Both the position numbers and the translations under genes were made by a program. Under the pieces are notes generated by a model, which was not told the DNA's origin, made no database searches, and worked only from the letters and a program-made list of their open reading frames with translations. DNA of 64,000 bases from assembly GCF_001039355.2 (NCBI RefSeq), contig NW_019774936.1:1-64000 (forward strand), given 5' to 3'. Numbering within the stretch: the first letter of the stretch is position 1; every line of letters begins with the position of its first letter. Of the stretch, positions 44,853 to 57,247 are shown piece by piece. This DNA is from Lingula anatina (Eukaryota > Brachiopoda > Lingulata > Lingulida > Lingulidae).

Positions 44853-47371
44853 CATTTCTTCTAGCAGCTCAGACATATTGCGTAAATGTGGCGATTTTAT
44901 TAAATTCGTATAAAGGTAAATAAGCCGATTTTTTTTACAATGGTAAACTAGTGAAACATTGCCAAATCAATTTCAGTGGTTTTCACATTCATCATCATCA
45001 TCATCATTTATTAACTTGTCATGAGCATAGAAAACCCAGCCCTTTGGGCTTATAAGACACCTGCAGCATACATGTGCAATTTTTTCTTTCTGAGATCAAA
45101 AATCTTAACAATAAATTTTGGTCATTTTCATAATCTGTTTTAATCCCCAAATTTTTATGAAATGAACACTCTCATCTATATAAGCAGTGCACCGAAGTAA
45201 GAAATGACTCTCATCTTCCAGTTCTTTTTGCTTTGTTGGTATATTCTTTTATTAATAGGCTATTTGTGTAACGTTCAATTTCCACATGTAAAGGTAAAAT
45301 GCTCATTCCAAATTAAGTTTAAATTGATTATTCTTTATCGTTAAATGTTCACACATACATCCCCATACAATGGAGCAAAAAGTGGCGAAAGACAAAACAA
45401 TGGACATGGGATAGGGGATGGTAGAGGGTTAAAAATGTAATTGAAATAAAATTGTAAAGTTAGTGATCTTCAAGTGTGGCCGATAAAACAATTCAAGTGG
45501 ACTATATAATAGCTCAAAAGCGACTGGCTTTCACCAATGCTAGTATTTCAATGTCTTCTAGTCCACAATGATTAAAACCAGATGTGAGTACCTACATGTA
45601 GATACTGCCCCGGTTATCTGCTACACTATGTGTATAGTTTGTAAGCCGCAGACAACCTAAACTATCCCCTACAACCCTGCCATTTCCTCTATAAAGGCAT
45701 TAATGTACCATAATTGTTGTTTTATGTAGCCAAATGTTCACAAGCACAAAGAACCTCGGTTTTTGCTCAAAATTAAATAAGTAAAAAGTCCATATGACCG
45801 TAGCTTGCCATTTATATAAAATGACGAAATGTAATATGATGCGAAGTTTCAAGATGGGGGATAGTTACAACATCAAATTAAATGATCACACATGCGTCCC
45901 CCCTCCAATGGAGCAAAAAGTTGGCAAAGAGCAAAACAATAACCACAAGATGTGAGATAAGCTCACATCTCCGCCAACTAAGATGAGCTAGTGAACATTG
46001 CATGATGATGGTGAAATTAAGGTATTTCGGACATATTAGAATTGCAAGGGAGTAAATAAATAAAGTGTGGGCCATGGTGAAAAGTCCGCCCTCCATTTAG
46101 TTATAATGGTTAGGGTTAGCCTGACCTAAATGGGTCAAAATCTAGGGCGAGGCTTACCTGTACAAATGAATGGGAAGCGGACTCTCTGTCAAAGGGGACT
46201 CTCTGTCACATTACACAGGGGCCAAAATACATTGTACCGACGCCCAGTGCTGAGAAACAAACTATCGTTGTTATGAAACGATTTTATCTAGACTAAAAGT
46301 TGGAGGAGAAAGAGATTTGACAGCACGACATTGTACACGAGTACTTGCGTCTGTGAAACACTTAATCACGTGTTGTGGAGTTCTCATAAACTTAATTACC
46401 AGTAGCTAGAAAATTTCCGAACAAAAAAACTTATTTAAGGGGCAGAGACACTTCAGCTATGAACAAACGCGGGATGTAGAAAATTGAAACAAACTTCTGG
46501 AAAGAAAAGAAAACGCATCTCAGGGTTAAACAGGTACCTGTTGTGTAAGCAAGGTACCGCGGGTGCAAGTATAAAGGTTAAACCAATCTCACAGGCTGAC
46601 AGGTCCCAATAACAACATTGATAACTGATCTTTTCTTCGCTGCACAGTATTAAAAGTCAGATCGTCATCTGATAGTTTGCTACTGATGTGTGAAATTTTC
46701 TGAAACTTGGTTTAGTTGTTTAAAACACTCAGGTAGACGAGAAGAATGTAGTTTTGTTATTGTGACTGGCCCCTTAAACCTATTTAAGACATCATGTTTC
46801 TCAAGAACAACAATTTATTCCGCCTTGCGGTCAGTGAGTTACAACATTCACTGGCTGATCAATTTGAGGGCCTCCGATCAGGTTCGCCGAACGCTAACAA
46901 TGACAACAAATCTAGCTTGTGCTCAATAAGCTTACTTTAGGTTATCCAACCAATAATGACCCCCTTTCGTTCGACAACATAAAAATAATAACGATAAAAG
47001 TAATAACAGATCAGCTGTAAATTAGCTATTTATAACCGTGGACCAGCTCCCTGGTATGCATCGTCTGAATAAGTTGTCTATCGTCCATATCATATTAGCT
47101 AGAGTATGTATGTAAATGTACCGGTGTAACAGGAATGGAAGTCCGCTAGGAACAGTAGTCCGGTTCCCATCACTTTTTACAGGTGAAATTCGTCCCATAT
47201 ACTAACCCCAATACTCCAACTAACTCTATAACCTGTACCAATCATATGGGAGCCCGGACTTCCCTTCCAGTAACACCCGTCTCCACAGGGAACACCTTGT
47301 TGAGACAGCGTGCATAATCCGTGGGTGTTTCTCAAATAACTTTGTCGTGCAAGGCTGTTGTGCATTATACG
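44853..47371. other. Intergenic between GPCR flank repeats and transporter C
   Basis: No gene supported. It contains a (CAT)n run at about 44990-45008 and a pair of about 65-bp imperfect direct repeats around CAATGGAGCAAAAAGT at 45341-45410 and 45880-45945. It also has a tandem GGACTCTCTGTCA repeat near 46180-46210. Confidence 0.4.
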
Positions 47372-47568
47372 TTTTTGATAACCGGTTCTGCTTGAGATCA
47401 CTTAGTTTGTGGTCATTGTGAGATCGCTCATTGTTAGATCAGGTGAAATGTCGTATGGCCAGTCATGGTTGAAAAGGCGCTAATGCTTTCATTTCGGGTC
47501 ACTGTATCTTGTAGCAAAGGTCGCGTGCTACGCAGTGTCTGTGTACTAGCATATTGCACATATCTAGG
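47372..47568 (+). promoter_or_regulatory. Conserved proximal 5' region of transporter C
   Basis: Shares TTTTGATAACCGGTTCTGCTT, GTGAGATCGCTCA and ACATATCTAGGATG with B1 and B2, with unrelated sequence between the islands. It is a candidate promoter or 5' UTR. Confidence 0.5.
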
Positions 47569-50500
47569 ATGTATTATGGATGGAAGTTTGTTTTCGCCTC
47601 ATCTATGTATTCTATGACTTATAATGGATTTTACATGAGCTGGGGTGTGTTTAACGCTGCTTTTGCGAGGGATCCTGACTTGGGTGGTAGTCTTGCAGCA
47701 ATTGGTAAATAACACCTGCCGCCAACATTATTATGCTTTCAAGGTTAATTAATTCATATGGCTTTTCTAAGTGTGATATAAAACCATATTCATATTTATT
47801 CCATAATTTCAGGTTTCATCCAAAGCATAATGTACGCTTCTGCTGCTTTTGGATGTTTATCCACGAAAGAAGTGTCAGTAATCAGCCCAAGATTAAAGGT
47901 TGTAACGTTCGCATCTGTACTGGTTCTAGGATTGGTTTTGTCATCTTTGGCGCCATCTGCGACATTTCTTCTTTTTACCCACGGCATCATGGTTGGGTTA
48001 TCCATTACCATCACTGCGTTAGAAAATGTCTTCAGGATAGCGGACTGGTTCCCCTGGGATCACAGACACCATGTTCTGGCCACGAGTTTTAGCCGCCTTG
48101 TGATGGCTCCTGGCAAGTAATTTTCTTATTCTGTTTATCTGTTTCTGGGGAAAACGTTTTGCCTTTTTAATGTCTTGCGCACGTTGATTGTGTCTTAAGA
48201 TTTTTGAAATAAAGGTTGTTAAGAGGCCTGTATGCAACACCATAAACATTTCCTAAGTAATGCACATTTCCACGTGTTTCCAATGTTGATATATTGAAAT
48301 GGTAAATGACTAACATATTTTTGTAGATAAATTTAGATTGTTTTAATATATTAAGATCCAGTAAATGTACATGCAATCTGTTGTGCATTACACTAGAAAT
48401 AAATATACAAGTACCTTCTACCGATGGAAAAGAAAGATAGAGAACTCAAGTTTTAAATGGTAATTGAATACGTAACTAAGTGAAGGTATAAAAAGAGATG
48501 AGGAATGAAGCTTGAGATTTTGAGTTGTGTGTAGCAGCTTGACAGCAGAGAACTACCTTACACATATAAAATACGTAGCGAAATTAAAGCCTGTCTCAAC
48601 AACACCATCAGAGTCCAAAGAACCCGAGCAGTCAGCATGACTGATCTGATTATTACAAAGCATTGCATTTGATCATTTTCATAGATAGTTGTAAAGTAGT
48701 CCATCAGATCAGGCCGGAAATTACGTTTAGAAATGCATGAGCACGTTATTCAGGATTTCGAGCGTAACCCATATTGATGTTATACATTGTGAACTCCAAA
48801 TGTCCCAACGTAATCACCTTTGTGTCCGTTAGCTTCATATTCATTGCCATTATGTTATGGTTTGAACGCTTAAAATGGATCTTTTCCCTATCAAGGCGGT
48901 GAGTTAAACGCATCCAATATAGGCCAGCAATTTGTTGAAAAATCGTGCTTTTTTACCTTCAAGCATGCAATTTGACACGCTGTGAGGAATGGAATTCTAA
49001 GCAAATGTGAATATAGGGGCATTCGTGAAAATGATCACCAAAGTGCCCTTTAAGGAAAATATTTCTGGTATGTACTCTTTAAATGATTTAGGTATTATCT
49101 AATGACAAGCAAATGACACAGTGTGAATGAAGTGTTAAAAACTGCTTCTTTAATAATATGAAGCCCAAAAGAGCCGCCTTAAGTAAAGCAGCAATTCGTA
49201 AGCTCAAATTTTCCAGCGGTATGGTGAATTCATTATATACTTATACTAGTAGCCTCAAGCATGAAATTTGACTTAGCTGTGGAAAATTGTATTCTTACCA
49301 ATTTTGGATATAGATGCATGTCTGAAAATTCCAATATGGCCGCCAAAATTATTTTCAAAGTAAAACTTATTCTGCAAATTCCTTTAATAACATTTTTATA
49401 TTCTTAAATGTTAAGAACATACAACAATATAAATGTTTGATCAAAAGCCCCCTCCCCCCCCCCCCCAGTTACTTGGAAATCTGAAATGGCTGTCAGAGGT
49501 GAAACAGCACTCATTTCGATCAAGTTGTGACCACCACTTGCAGTAATTTAATACTTGCCACAAAAAATGAAAAATATGAAGGGGTTTTCACAAATTACAT
49601 ATTATTCGTATCAACAAAAATATATTTTGACATGCAGCAGTAGTTTTGCACATTAACTCGATTCCGTTACTCGCCCTTAAACGCCCCATATAATACATTG
49701 TAGCCTCTAGGTGATATCGCTATTCGCAATACGCGATGCTTTCGAGATACGGAGCCCAGATCTCTCAACCAAAGAAATGAACATAAAGATCAGTCTGTAA
49801 GTAGCTTATCTTTGTAATAATGTATCATCGCCGTTGTGTTACATGTTAGGAAAGTAACCTAGCCCTTGTGTCACCTGCAGTAGGTGGCCCAAAACGGTGC
49901 AAGAAGATATACAGCTAGCAGTAAAAGTCGGAGCAATTGACTGCCTTAATTGCTGTCGGGGAGCTTGTGCAGGGCCGCAGTTGTAAGCTTTGGCCAACCC
50001 TGTATTATTTGCTTTGATTTCATCACAATCTGACAGTACAGAGATATTCATAGAATTAGCCAGAGAAAAATAAGGGACCGGTCGCATGAAAAATCTATTT
50101 TCTAAAAATCTAAAAATCTATTTTCGGTATCTTGTGATCACGGTCTGTGCCCTGAATACCCCACGGCGTAATTACTGGCAGCGCGAGCCAGTTACTTCCA
50201 AAGCAGTAATTAGTTCTCGGCGCTGACAGTAATTACGCCGCGGGGTGTCTAGGGCACAGACCGAGATCACAAGATATCGAAAATAGATTTTTAGATTTTT
50301 AGAAAATAGATTTTCCATGTGAACGCAGCCTAAGTGAATGTCTAGTGACAAAACAATATGTGGCCCTGGTAGAGGGTATGTTACCAATGGAAGTGATACT
50401 ACACGGTACAAAACAATGAATATAACGTGAGTATTTTAAGATAACCTTCAATAATATTTTTAATGAGTGTAATAGTCTTAAACACATCAAAGCTGTCCGT

Positions 50501-53174
50501 GTGACTTATTTCTGAAACGAGACGAAAACGTCTGATGCTTGTGCTAACACATACCCTCTCTCGCAGAGTCTCAGTAATTGCCATCAATATATTTTATCTT
50601 TTGATAAGGTGTGGTAATCTACGTTTATCTTACTGAATGGATGTTTCGAACTTTTGGCTGGAGATATGGTTACCTCGTACTTGCTGGTATTTTCCTTTTT
50701 TCTGGTAAGTACTAGTACTCAATTGGTGCAAAAAAAAAAAAAGAAAAAAAAAAGAAAGAAAGAAAGAAAGAAAGAAAGAAAACCGTTCACTTTAGATCAG
50801 TTTGATGACCAAACTTTTCATAGCTGTAGAAATACTACATGTAGTAGGCCTTCCGTCTTACCCTCTCCAGTTTGAGAAATACATTTACAAATATTCATCT
50901 TACAAAGGTATTTGATGAAGTTCACAAGTTCGGTGCGATATCTTATTTTTTTCACTTGCGAACCAAATTTATCATATTTAATCACCCAGCATATACAGAT
51001 GTAAATGTTTTTGGCACCTACAGATTTATGATTTTACAATCCCATTAATTACATGTATTCCTTTAAGTGTTGCTTCCTCTTGGATGGTTTGAAAACCCTG
51101 AATGTCGAGCAGGACCAGAAGAAGATGACAAAAAGGACAATGTTTTTGGGAGTGGCCAGCAAGTTTTCATTCAGACGATATGGTTTCTTTGCAATGTTGC
51201 AAACGGAGTAGGACATGTTAATTCGACTGGAATTTTGGTAAAATCATTTAACATTTAAATGTGCCAAAGGTACCATGACGTCATTTCTAAACGCGATAAT
51301 GTGTGAGAATGAGTATGTGAATTCTTTACTTTTGTTTGAAGAACAAATGGGACCGTACAACGGGTTGCTGGAAAAAAACGAAATAAAAATATTTTGTTGG
51401 GGTCCACAACAATTTGATATTTTCCACAACCATTTAATGACGAGAAAAAACTACAAAAAAACTAATACCGCTCAAGTACTAGTACATGTACGTTTTCCGA
51501 TCTCCGAACTTAGGAATGCCATAAAGAACGGTGACGTGTTTCCTGGATTTCAATTTTGACTAAAAAACTATTTCTCAGTTGGGAGTACTGGTTTTGAAAC
51601 TTAAGAGGATGCAACTCGTCTAATCTCTGAAGTACCTGTTTGCTGTGTATATAATAATATAATCATCGTCTAAGAAACTCGGTTTTCATTTTACAGTTTT
51701 TCAAATGTGCATTTGTATACATTTCAAATTTAGATAACTAATATAGTTGATTTAAATACAGATGAAGCACTTAGAAGACCTGGGTTTACCGTCTTATATC
51801 GCTGTTCGGTTCATGGCTACAGAGGGAGTTTGCAATTTCCTAAGTCGTTTAGCTATGACCCTGATCGGTGACCGTGTGAAGGGACATATATTACAGATAC
51901 ACGCAGTTTTGGCGTTAATCTTGTCAGCAAACATGGTTCTGGGATATGCTGCCACCACACCTACAGCATTTATACCGTATAGTATAGGTATATTTTGATA
52001 AGAGAGAAAGATCTGATTTAAAAATTAATTGGATTATAATCAAATAAGTGAAATAAGACGTTTTACAAGCAAAGTGTTTTTTTTTTTTACATTTTGTTCA
52101 AGTGCAATGTATAATGAGTTTATCTTATAGATATTTTACGAAGTAGAGTTGAGAGGATGAACATTACACTAACAAACTTTTATAATCTTTTTACTTAGAT
52201 CTGCTTGTATTTATGTACATGTAACACCCACATGCATGTATAACCTTTTTTGTTTTGATATCAGTGCTAGGTTCACATGTTTATCGAATTGTAGTGATGT
52301 TCAAAACTCAAAAATATTAAATCTCAGTGACAGTTCCCTCAAGATGTCCTTGTGATAAAGGACGAAAGTGTCCAGTATGGTGTTTTTATACATATAAAAA
52401 TGTTTGCCTTTTCAGTTCTAGGTTTAAGCCAGGGTCCATTTTTCTCTGCTATGTATGCATCATGTGGAGAAGTAATGTCTGGACAAAACGTACACGACAT
52501 ATATATAGTATGTGATGTTGCATTATACGTCGGAATGGCCACAGCACCATATCTCTCAGGTATGGCCTTGAAACTAAGAGTCAGTTTTCGTAAATGATTT
52601 TAATTGTTGTATGACTGAGAATCAACCATGGCCACAGCACCATATCTCTCAGGTATGGCCTTGAAACTAAGAGTCAGTTTTCGTAAATTATTTTAACGTT
52701 TTTAATTGTCGATTGCCTGAGAATCAGCCATTTGTTTTTGTTTGCTTAATTAGGGTACATGTAATTTAGTTGAAGAACTGATGTCACAGCGACACTAATG
52801 AGATAATTTAAAGTTTTAAGACATTCTTGTTTTCATTTATCAGTCAGAAAAATAGGAAAATCGAAGGAAAATGATTTGGGAAAATGCCAAATTGACTGTC
52901 AAGCCTGTATTATCTATAACGAGCCCGCGCGTGCATGTTTGGGTTAGTGATCGTTTTAAATAGCAATATATGTATCCAAAACAGTGTACCCATGAAATCA
53001 AACGTTTTATTTTTTCCAGGTGCTATATACGACTGGCAGAAGTCCTACTCATTGGTATTTGTGATATTAGCGGTTGGGTATTTTATATGTGGTCTCACCT
53101 TGTTCATTATTGTAGGGATGAATAAATTTTCGGCGAAGACAAAACATTCTGAGATTATTCCTGTGCAGAGGTAA
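47569..53174 (+). CDS. MFS transporter copy C (MCT/OFA-like), 7 exons, 408 aa
   Basis: Exons 47569-47704, 47813-48112, 50609-50704, 51068-51237, 51762-51987, 52416-52559 and 53020-53174. Lengths match copy D exactly and all frames are open. Intron 2 begins GCAAGT, the others GT. Residues 1-45 give TM1 with SWGVFNAAFARD. Exon 2 carries the variant signature RIADWFPWDHRHHVLATSF. Exon 3 has LTEWMFRTFGWRYGY, exon 5 the RLAMTLIGDRVKGH loop, exon 6 a divergent TM11 (DIYIVCDVALYVGMATAPYL), and exon 7 GAIYDWQKSYSLVF with a charged tail ending EIIPVQR. Twelve TM segments with both termini cytoplasmic are expected. Intron 2 (2.5 kb) holds a candidate solo LTR and a palindromic MITE. The 3' part of exon 6 with its donor is tandemly duplicated downstream. 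The substrate is unknown; carboxylates are inferred from the superfamily only. Confidence 0.85.
48379..48604 (+). mobile_element. Candidate 226-bp solo LTR
   Basis: It starts TGTTGTGCATTACAC and ends CTGTCTCAACAACA (short inverted TGTTG...CAACA). It contains a TATAAAAAG box near 48489 and an AATTAAAG polyadenylation-like word near the end. The flanks CAATC and CCATC would be an imperfect 5-bp target duplication. No internal retroelement sequence or second LTR was seen. Confidence 0.4.
50071..50334. mobile_element. Palindromic MITE, arms about 110 bp
   Basis: The terminal TAAGGGACCGGTCGCATG is similar to the complement of the other end, TTAGGCTGCGTTCACATG. The inner arms (AAAAATCTATTTTC, TCTTGTGATC, GGTCTGTGCCCT, GGCGTAATTACTG) are complementary across a 30-40 bp loop. 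It lies in intron 2 of copy C, with no coding potential. Confidence 0.8.
50731..50781 (+). repeat. A-rich / (GAAA)n simple repeat
   Basis: An A run grading into GAAA units in intron 3 of copy C. Confidence 0.9.
52535..52700 (+). repeat. 93-bp tandem duplication of exon 6 end plus donor
   Basis: ATGGCCACAGCACCATATCT and the following CTCAGGTATGGCC occur at 52535 and again at 52628, continuing to TCAGTTTTCGTAAAT. The 3' end of exon 6 of copy C and its 5' splice site therefore exist twice. Confidence 0.9.
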
Positions 53175-56119
53175 ATGCGAGGCAGTAACTGGGGAACACT
53201 ACTATCATTTTTCTAATATGAATCTTATCCAGATACTGTATTCAGTCAACCGCCTCAACAAGAACCTTGACCAAGACATGTGAAACATTTCAAATGACTG
53301 CTCAGTGCTCGAAGCAAATGTAGCCAAGTGCTCAAAAAATGACAAAGTATGCAAAACTATGCATTTCTGGTATACTTGAAATCATTGAAAGTTTTACATT
53401 ATAGAGGGGATTCTGACGGTATAAAAATATTGAATAACAGTATCATTTACCTTATAAATTTCTTGCTGTATGTTTATTTTTCTCCAAATGCATTCCTATA
53501 TAAAGCAATAAAAATGTTATGGAAAACAAATCCTGAAGCTGTGGTTTGGTTATCAATTGCAAAAGCAAAATATCAACGAATGCTTGTGAAGTGTAAGTCA
53601 AACGTTCAAGTACAGGCAATCGCTTTAGTGTTCTTCTAGTCCTTTGATTACTTTTTAAATCAGAAAAGAAAATTGCGGTATATTTATGAATAAGTATTTA
53701 TGTTTTTATTTGTTTTCAACTATGAGGTACAAGTCTTTGATATGAGGTATTACCGGCACATAACCCTAAGCGTCTCAGCGTTTAATCAAGCGAGCGCTAC
53801 TACACACACTGGACAATATTAATAGAAGTGTCACCCCCTGAATCAGAGTAATCAAAGTTATTAACCTGAAGAGGCGGAATATAAGTAATGTCAGAATATC
53901 GATACGGTTGAATTGTTCAGTCAGAACCGTTTCTTTTGTGAAATTTGATGTTAATAGATTGATACCAGGAGCATATCATTCTACAGTCATTCATCTCCCC
54001 CAAAGAATTGGTTCAGTAGGGGTGACACTTGTATTGTCCAGTGTGTGTACTTCACCTCACTCTACTTTTACGCATAGTGCTCTCTAGCGAATACGATTGT
54101 CATTACAACCTCACGCCGTTTTTCAATTTTTGATCGTGTTAAACTTTTTGGATTTGGCAGTTACCTCCTGTAGGGATTTTTGGGGATTTTGCCGTCTGAT
54201 TGACGCATCGTTGACCTTACCAGGAGCGTACCCGTAACTTTGTTCTATTCTTTTAATTGGCACGTTTTATTACTAAAATCGGCTTAGATCAAGGAGACAT
54301 AAACTCCTTTTTTGAAAGTACAGAAATACAATGTCTGCATGTATTGATAATAAGCCAGATGATCATTGATGTCCTTATAATAAGGAGGGACAGGCGTCGA
54401 AAACGAGAAGGGCTGACTGAAACAACAGAATATTTGAACATGTTTTCAACAGACGCATTACGCAAAAACTGCCACAAGAATTGCATCCTAAAAAACAAAA
54501 AGCAAAATATTCGTTGGCCTACTACATGTATTATTGCATTGATTTTTACTAGGCTAGCGTGTTGATATGGTCACCTGATGGAAATCGCTGTAGAAGTGAA
54601 CAACTATAAGAATATTTCTAAAGATTATGTTTGAATTTGCAGTATGTTCTCAACAGTGTATGTTTATTAAAGTCTAACAATGTACTTAATTATGTGGCTC
54701 TTAAAAGTAAACAGACATCGTACTCCATGTTTCTCATCATCTAATACACAATTGTACTTATCAAATCTAATATAAATCTAATATAAAGCAACCATAATGT
54801 ATTGATGAATCGATATAGACGGACTGTACACGCCGGAAGTCTTTCAGATTTGCCTGCGCTTCGTGCGCATGAGCAGAACGGATGGTTCACGCTCCGAATG
54901 ATTCATGCCACACCGGTATACATGTAAACGCTGTACAAATTAAGGCCACAAGTCCATGTCCAAGTTGCTGTTGACAAATTCGTTGTTATCCTTTTAAATG
55001 CCACCAACGTTTGATAATTAACTGCTGTTAGTTTTCATAGGCGTGGTTCGCACTCTTGCAGAATCAATCGACACGTTTTGTAATTGGAAATGAGTGTCTT
55101 GTTAGAGATAGTTTTGCTAGGCAAAGCGCTTTCTCCTGGTAAATTGGTCATTGGACGAAATGATGCTAGTACGCTTAGGAAGTGTCGGAAACAGTGAAAC
55201 CTTTAATTACGCATAAAAGACAATTGGGGCCAACTTTGGTCATTGCGGTATCCCTTTGCAGAACTAATTCGAGCAAAGCTTACGACTGAGTTTAGATTAT
55301 ATGGGCATTTATCAGTTTTAAAATGGCTTTAGTGGAGAATAATGCAAAAAATAACACTTTTACAATATCAAAATCTCAGAAAAAAAATATATATTTTAAG
55401 TTCATCGCCAAACACGCCTAGTATATAAATTTTACAAAATGTAAGCCCGCCGGTCCCAAGTATTATATTGTAAGTGTCGTAATCTTCCCACAGGGTTATG
55501 TTGGAGAAATTACACGACATCCACACGTAATGTAAACCTGTTTGCTGTACCCCGCAGCTACTTGCGATATTAAAAAGAGTGTACGGAAAATCGTATGTTT
55601 TCATCGTGCGTGCCCAGACAAATACTTATCAATTTTGACAACTCCGTAATGCAGGGTCGCCTTGCGGTGTTGTACGATAACCACAAGTCCGCCTTATATT
55701 GCCCATGTGCAATTGTGCAATGTTACTTCGATATTGCTGATGCCTACCGGCTTACGAATTAAAAAAGTCAAAAGTTTCAGCTTGACAAAATCGTGGAGGC
55801 TACGGAGGCTGTACATCCGTACGATTCCGTACGTACTGGCTATCTCCGCTCAGGCGTCGCACTAAAAGATATTTATGGGCAGTGTACGTGCAACACACAG
55901 ACATCGCATGGCAAATCTAATCTTAACTTGATGTAGCTAAAAAAATTACTCGAACGGCACAGAGATACTAGTAGGTTATATTATGCAAATAATTTATAGT
56001 GCTTGTGTTATACAAGTATTTTAGGAAAGAAATCTAAACGTCAATTGGGACTTTTGGAGGACTTTTTAATACGCCTGTCAGTGCTGTTGTACCCTGTAAC
56101 GTGCACATCTACATGTAGC
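53175..56119. other. Intergenic between transporters C and D
   Basis: The first about 450 bp resemble the 3' flank of copy D (the ATGTTAT(G/A)GAAAACA region near 53514 and 60524) and may be 3' UTR. Two frames of 96 and 102 codons (53349-53639 and 54257-54565) show no domain. The rest holds one TIR element (53801-54049) and nothing else that I recognise. Confidence 0.4.
53801..54049. mobile_element. 249-bp TIR element with TACACACACTGGACAATA ends
   Basis: The left TACACACACTGGACAATAT and GTGTCACCCCCTGAA are complementary to the right TTCAGTAGGGGTGACAC and TATTGTCCAGTGTGTGTA, with small mismatches. It has no coding sequence. Confidence 0.7.
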
Positions 56120-57176
56120 ATGTATTATGGATGGAAGTTCGTACTTGCTACAGTCATGTGTTATATGACTTTTAGTGGATATCAGATGAGCTGGGGTGTG
56201 TTCAACGCTGCTTTTGCCGAGGATCCTGTCTTAGGAGGAAGTCTTTCTACAATAGGTACATGTATATGTAATATTGTGGTTATTGAACACAAGCTAGAGT
56301 ACGTGTATATCACCGCTCTTAGCTAGCTTACGGCCAACTTAACTCAATGATCGGCCTTGAATGCTCTATGTACCCATTACAGAAAGTTAACAGCCAATCT
56401 GGTCTGACTTATGTGACCCTCACTTACCGCTATATAAAGCTAAGAATCTGATGGATATTTAGGTCAAAAGGTTAATAGTAAACAAAGGTAGAGGTAAAAT
56501 GTTTCTGTCTTATAGTTTTACTTTGATACATTTATATTGATTTTTCTTAGTATAATGAGTGGCGATGTGACAATAAGCGGTGAAATAGGCAGATACAATC
56601 GTCATTATTTATCAAATCTTCAATCTTTTTCATGATTTCAGGTCTCATTCAAAGCATGCTGTTCACCTCGGCCGCTTTTGGATGTTTATTCACTGAAAAT
56701 TTTTCTGTGCTCCAACCGAAAATTAGAATCATAACGTTTATGTCTGTCTTAGTCCTCGGATTAGCTCTGTCGTCCATGGCGCCATCAGTGACATTTCTTA
56801 TATTTACACACGGCATCATGACTGGATTTTCCATTGCTATCATAAGACTGGTTTACACCTTCAGGATAGCGGAATGGTTTCCTTGGGATCACAGATATCA
56901 TGTTTTGGCTACAAGTTTTGGTCGCCTTGTAATGATTGCTGGCAAGTAATTCACTTATTTTTGTCGCGTATCTTGTCGTGGATTGTGCTGTCATTTTAAT
57001 AAATATCAATATCTCACCAACTTTAAGTAACATAACTAACCAACATAGCTAAGACATTTTGAAATTTATTTTTCAGAAAAAAAGTCAAATTTGAAATTAC
57101 GGCAGCGCTTTGCTTTTACTACGGTTATGATAATTTCTCCACATTTCATTATAACAGTATTTATATCTCTTGATGT

Positions 57177-57247
<71 letters not shown>

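Noticed and set aside
54257-54565. 102-codon open frame
   Set aside because: No domain, no splice support, and no homologous copy in the window.
56003-56119. Upstream in-frame start of transporter D adding 39 residues
   Set aside because: The extension has no counterpart in any paralog, and all copies share the MYYGWK or MYHGWK start.
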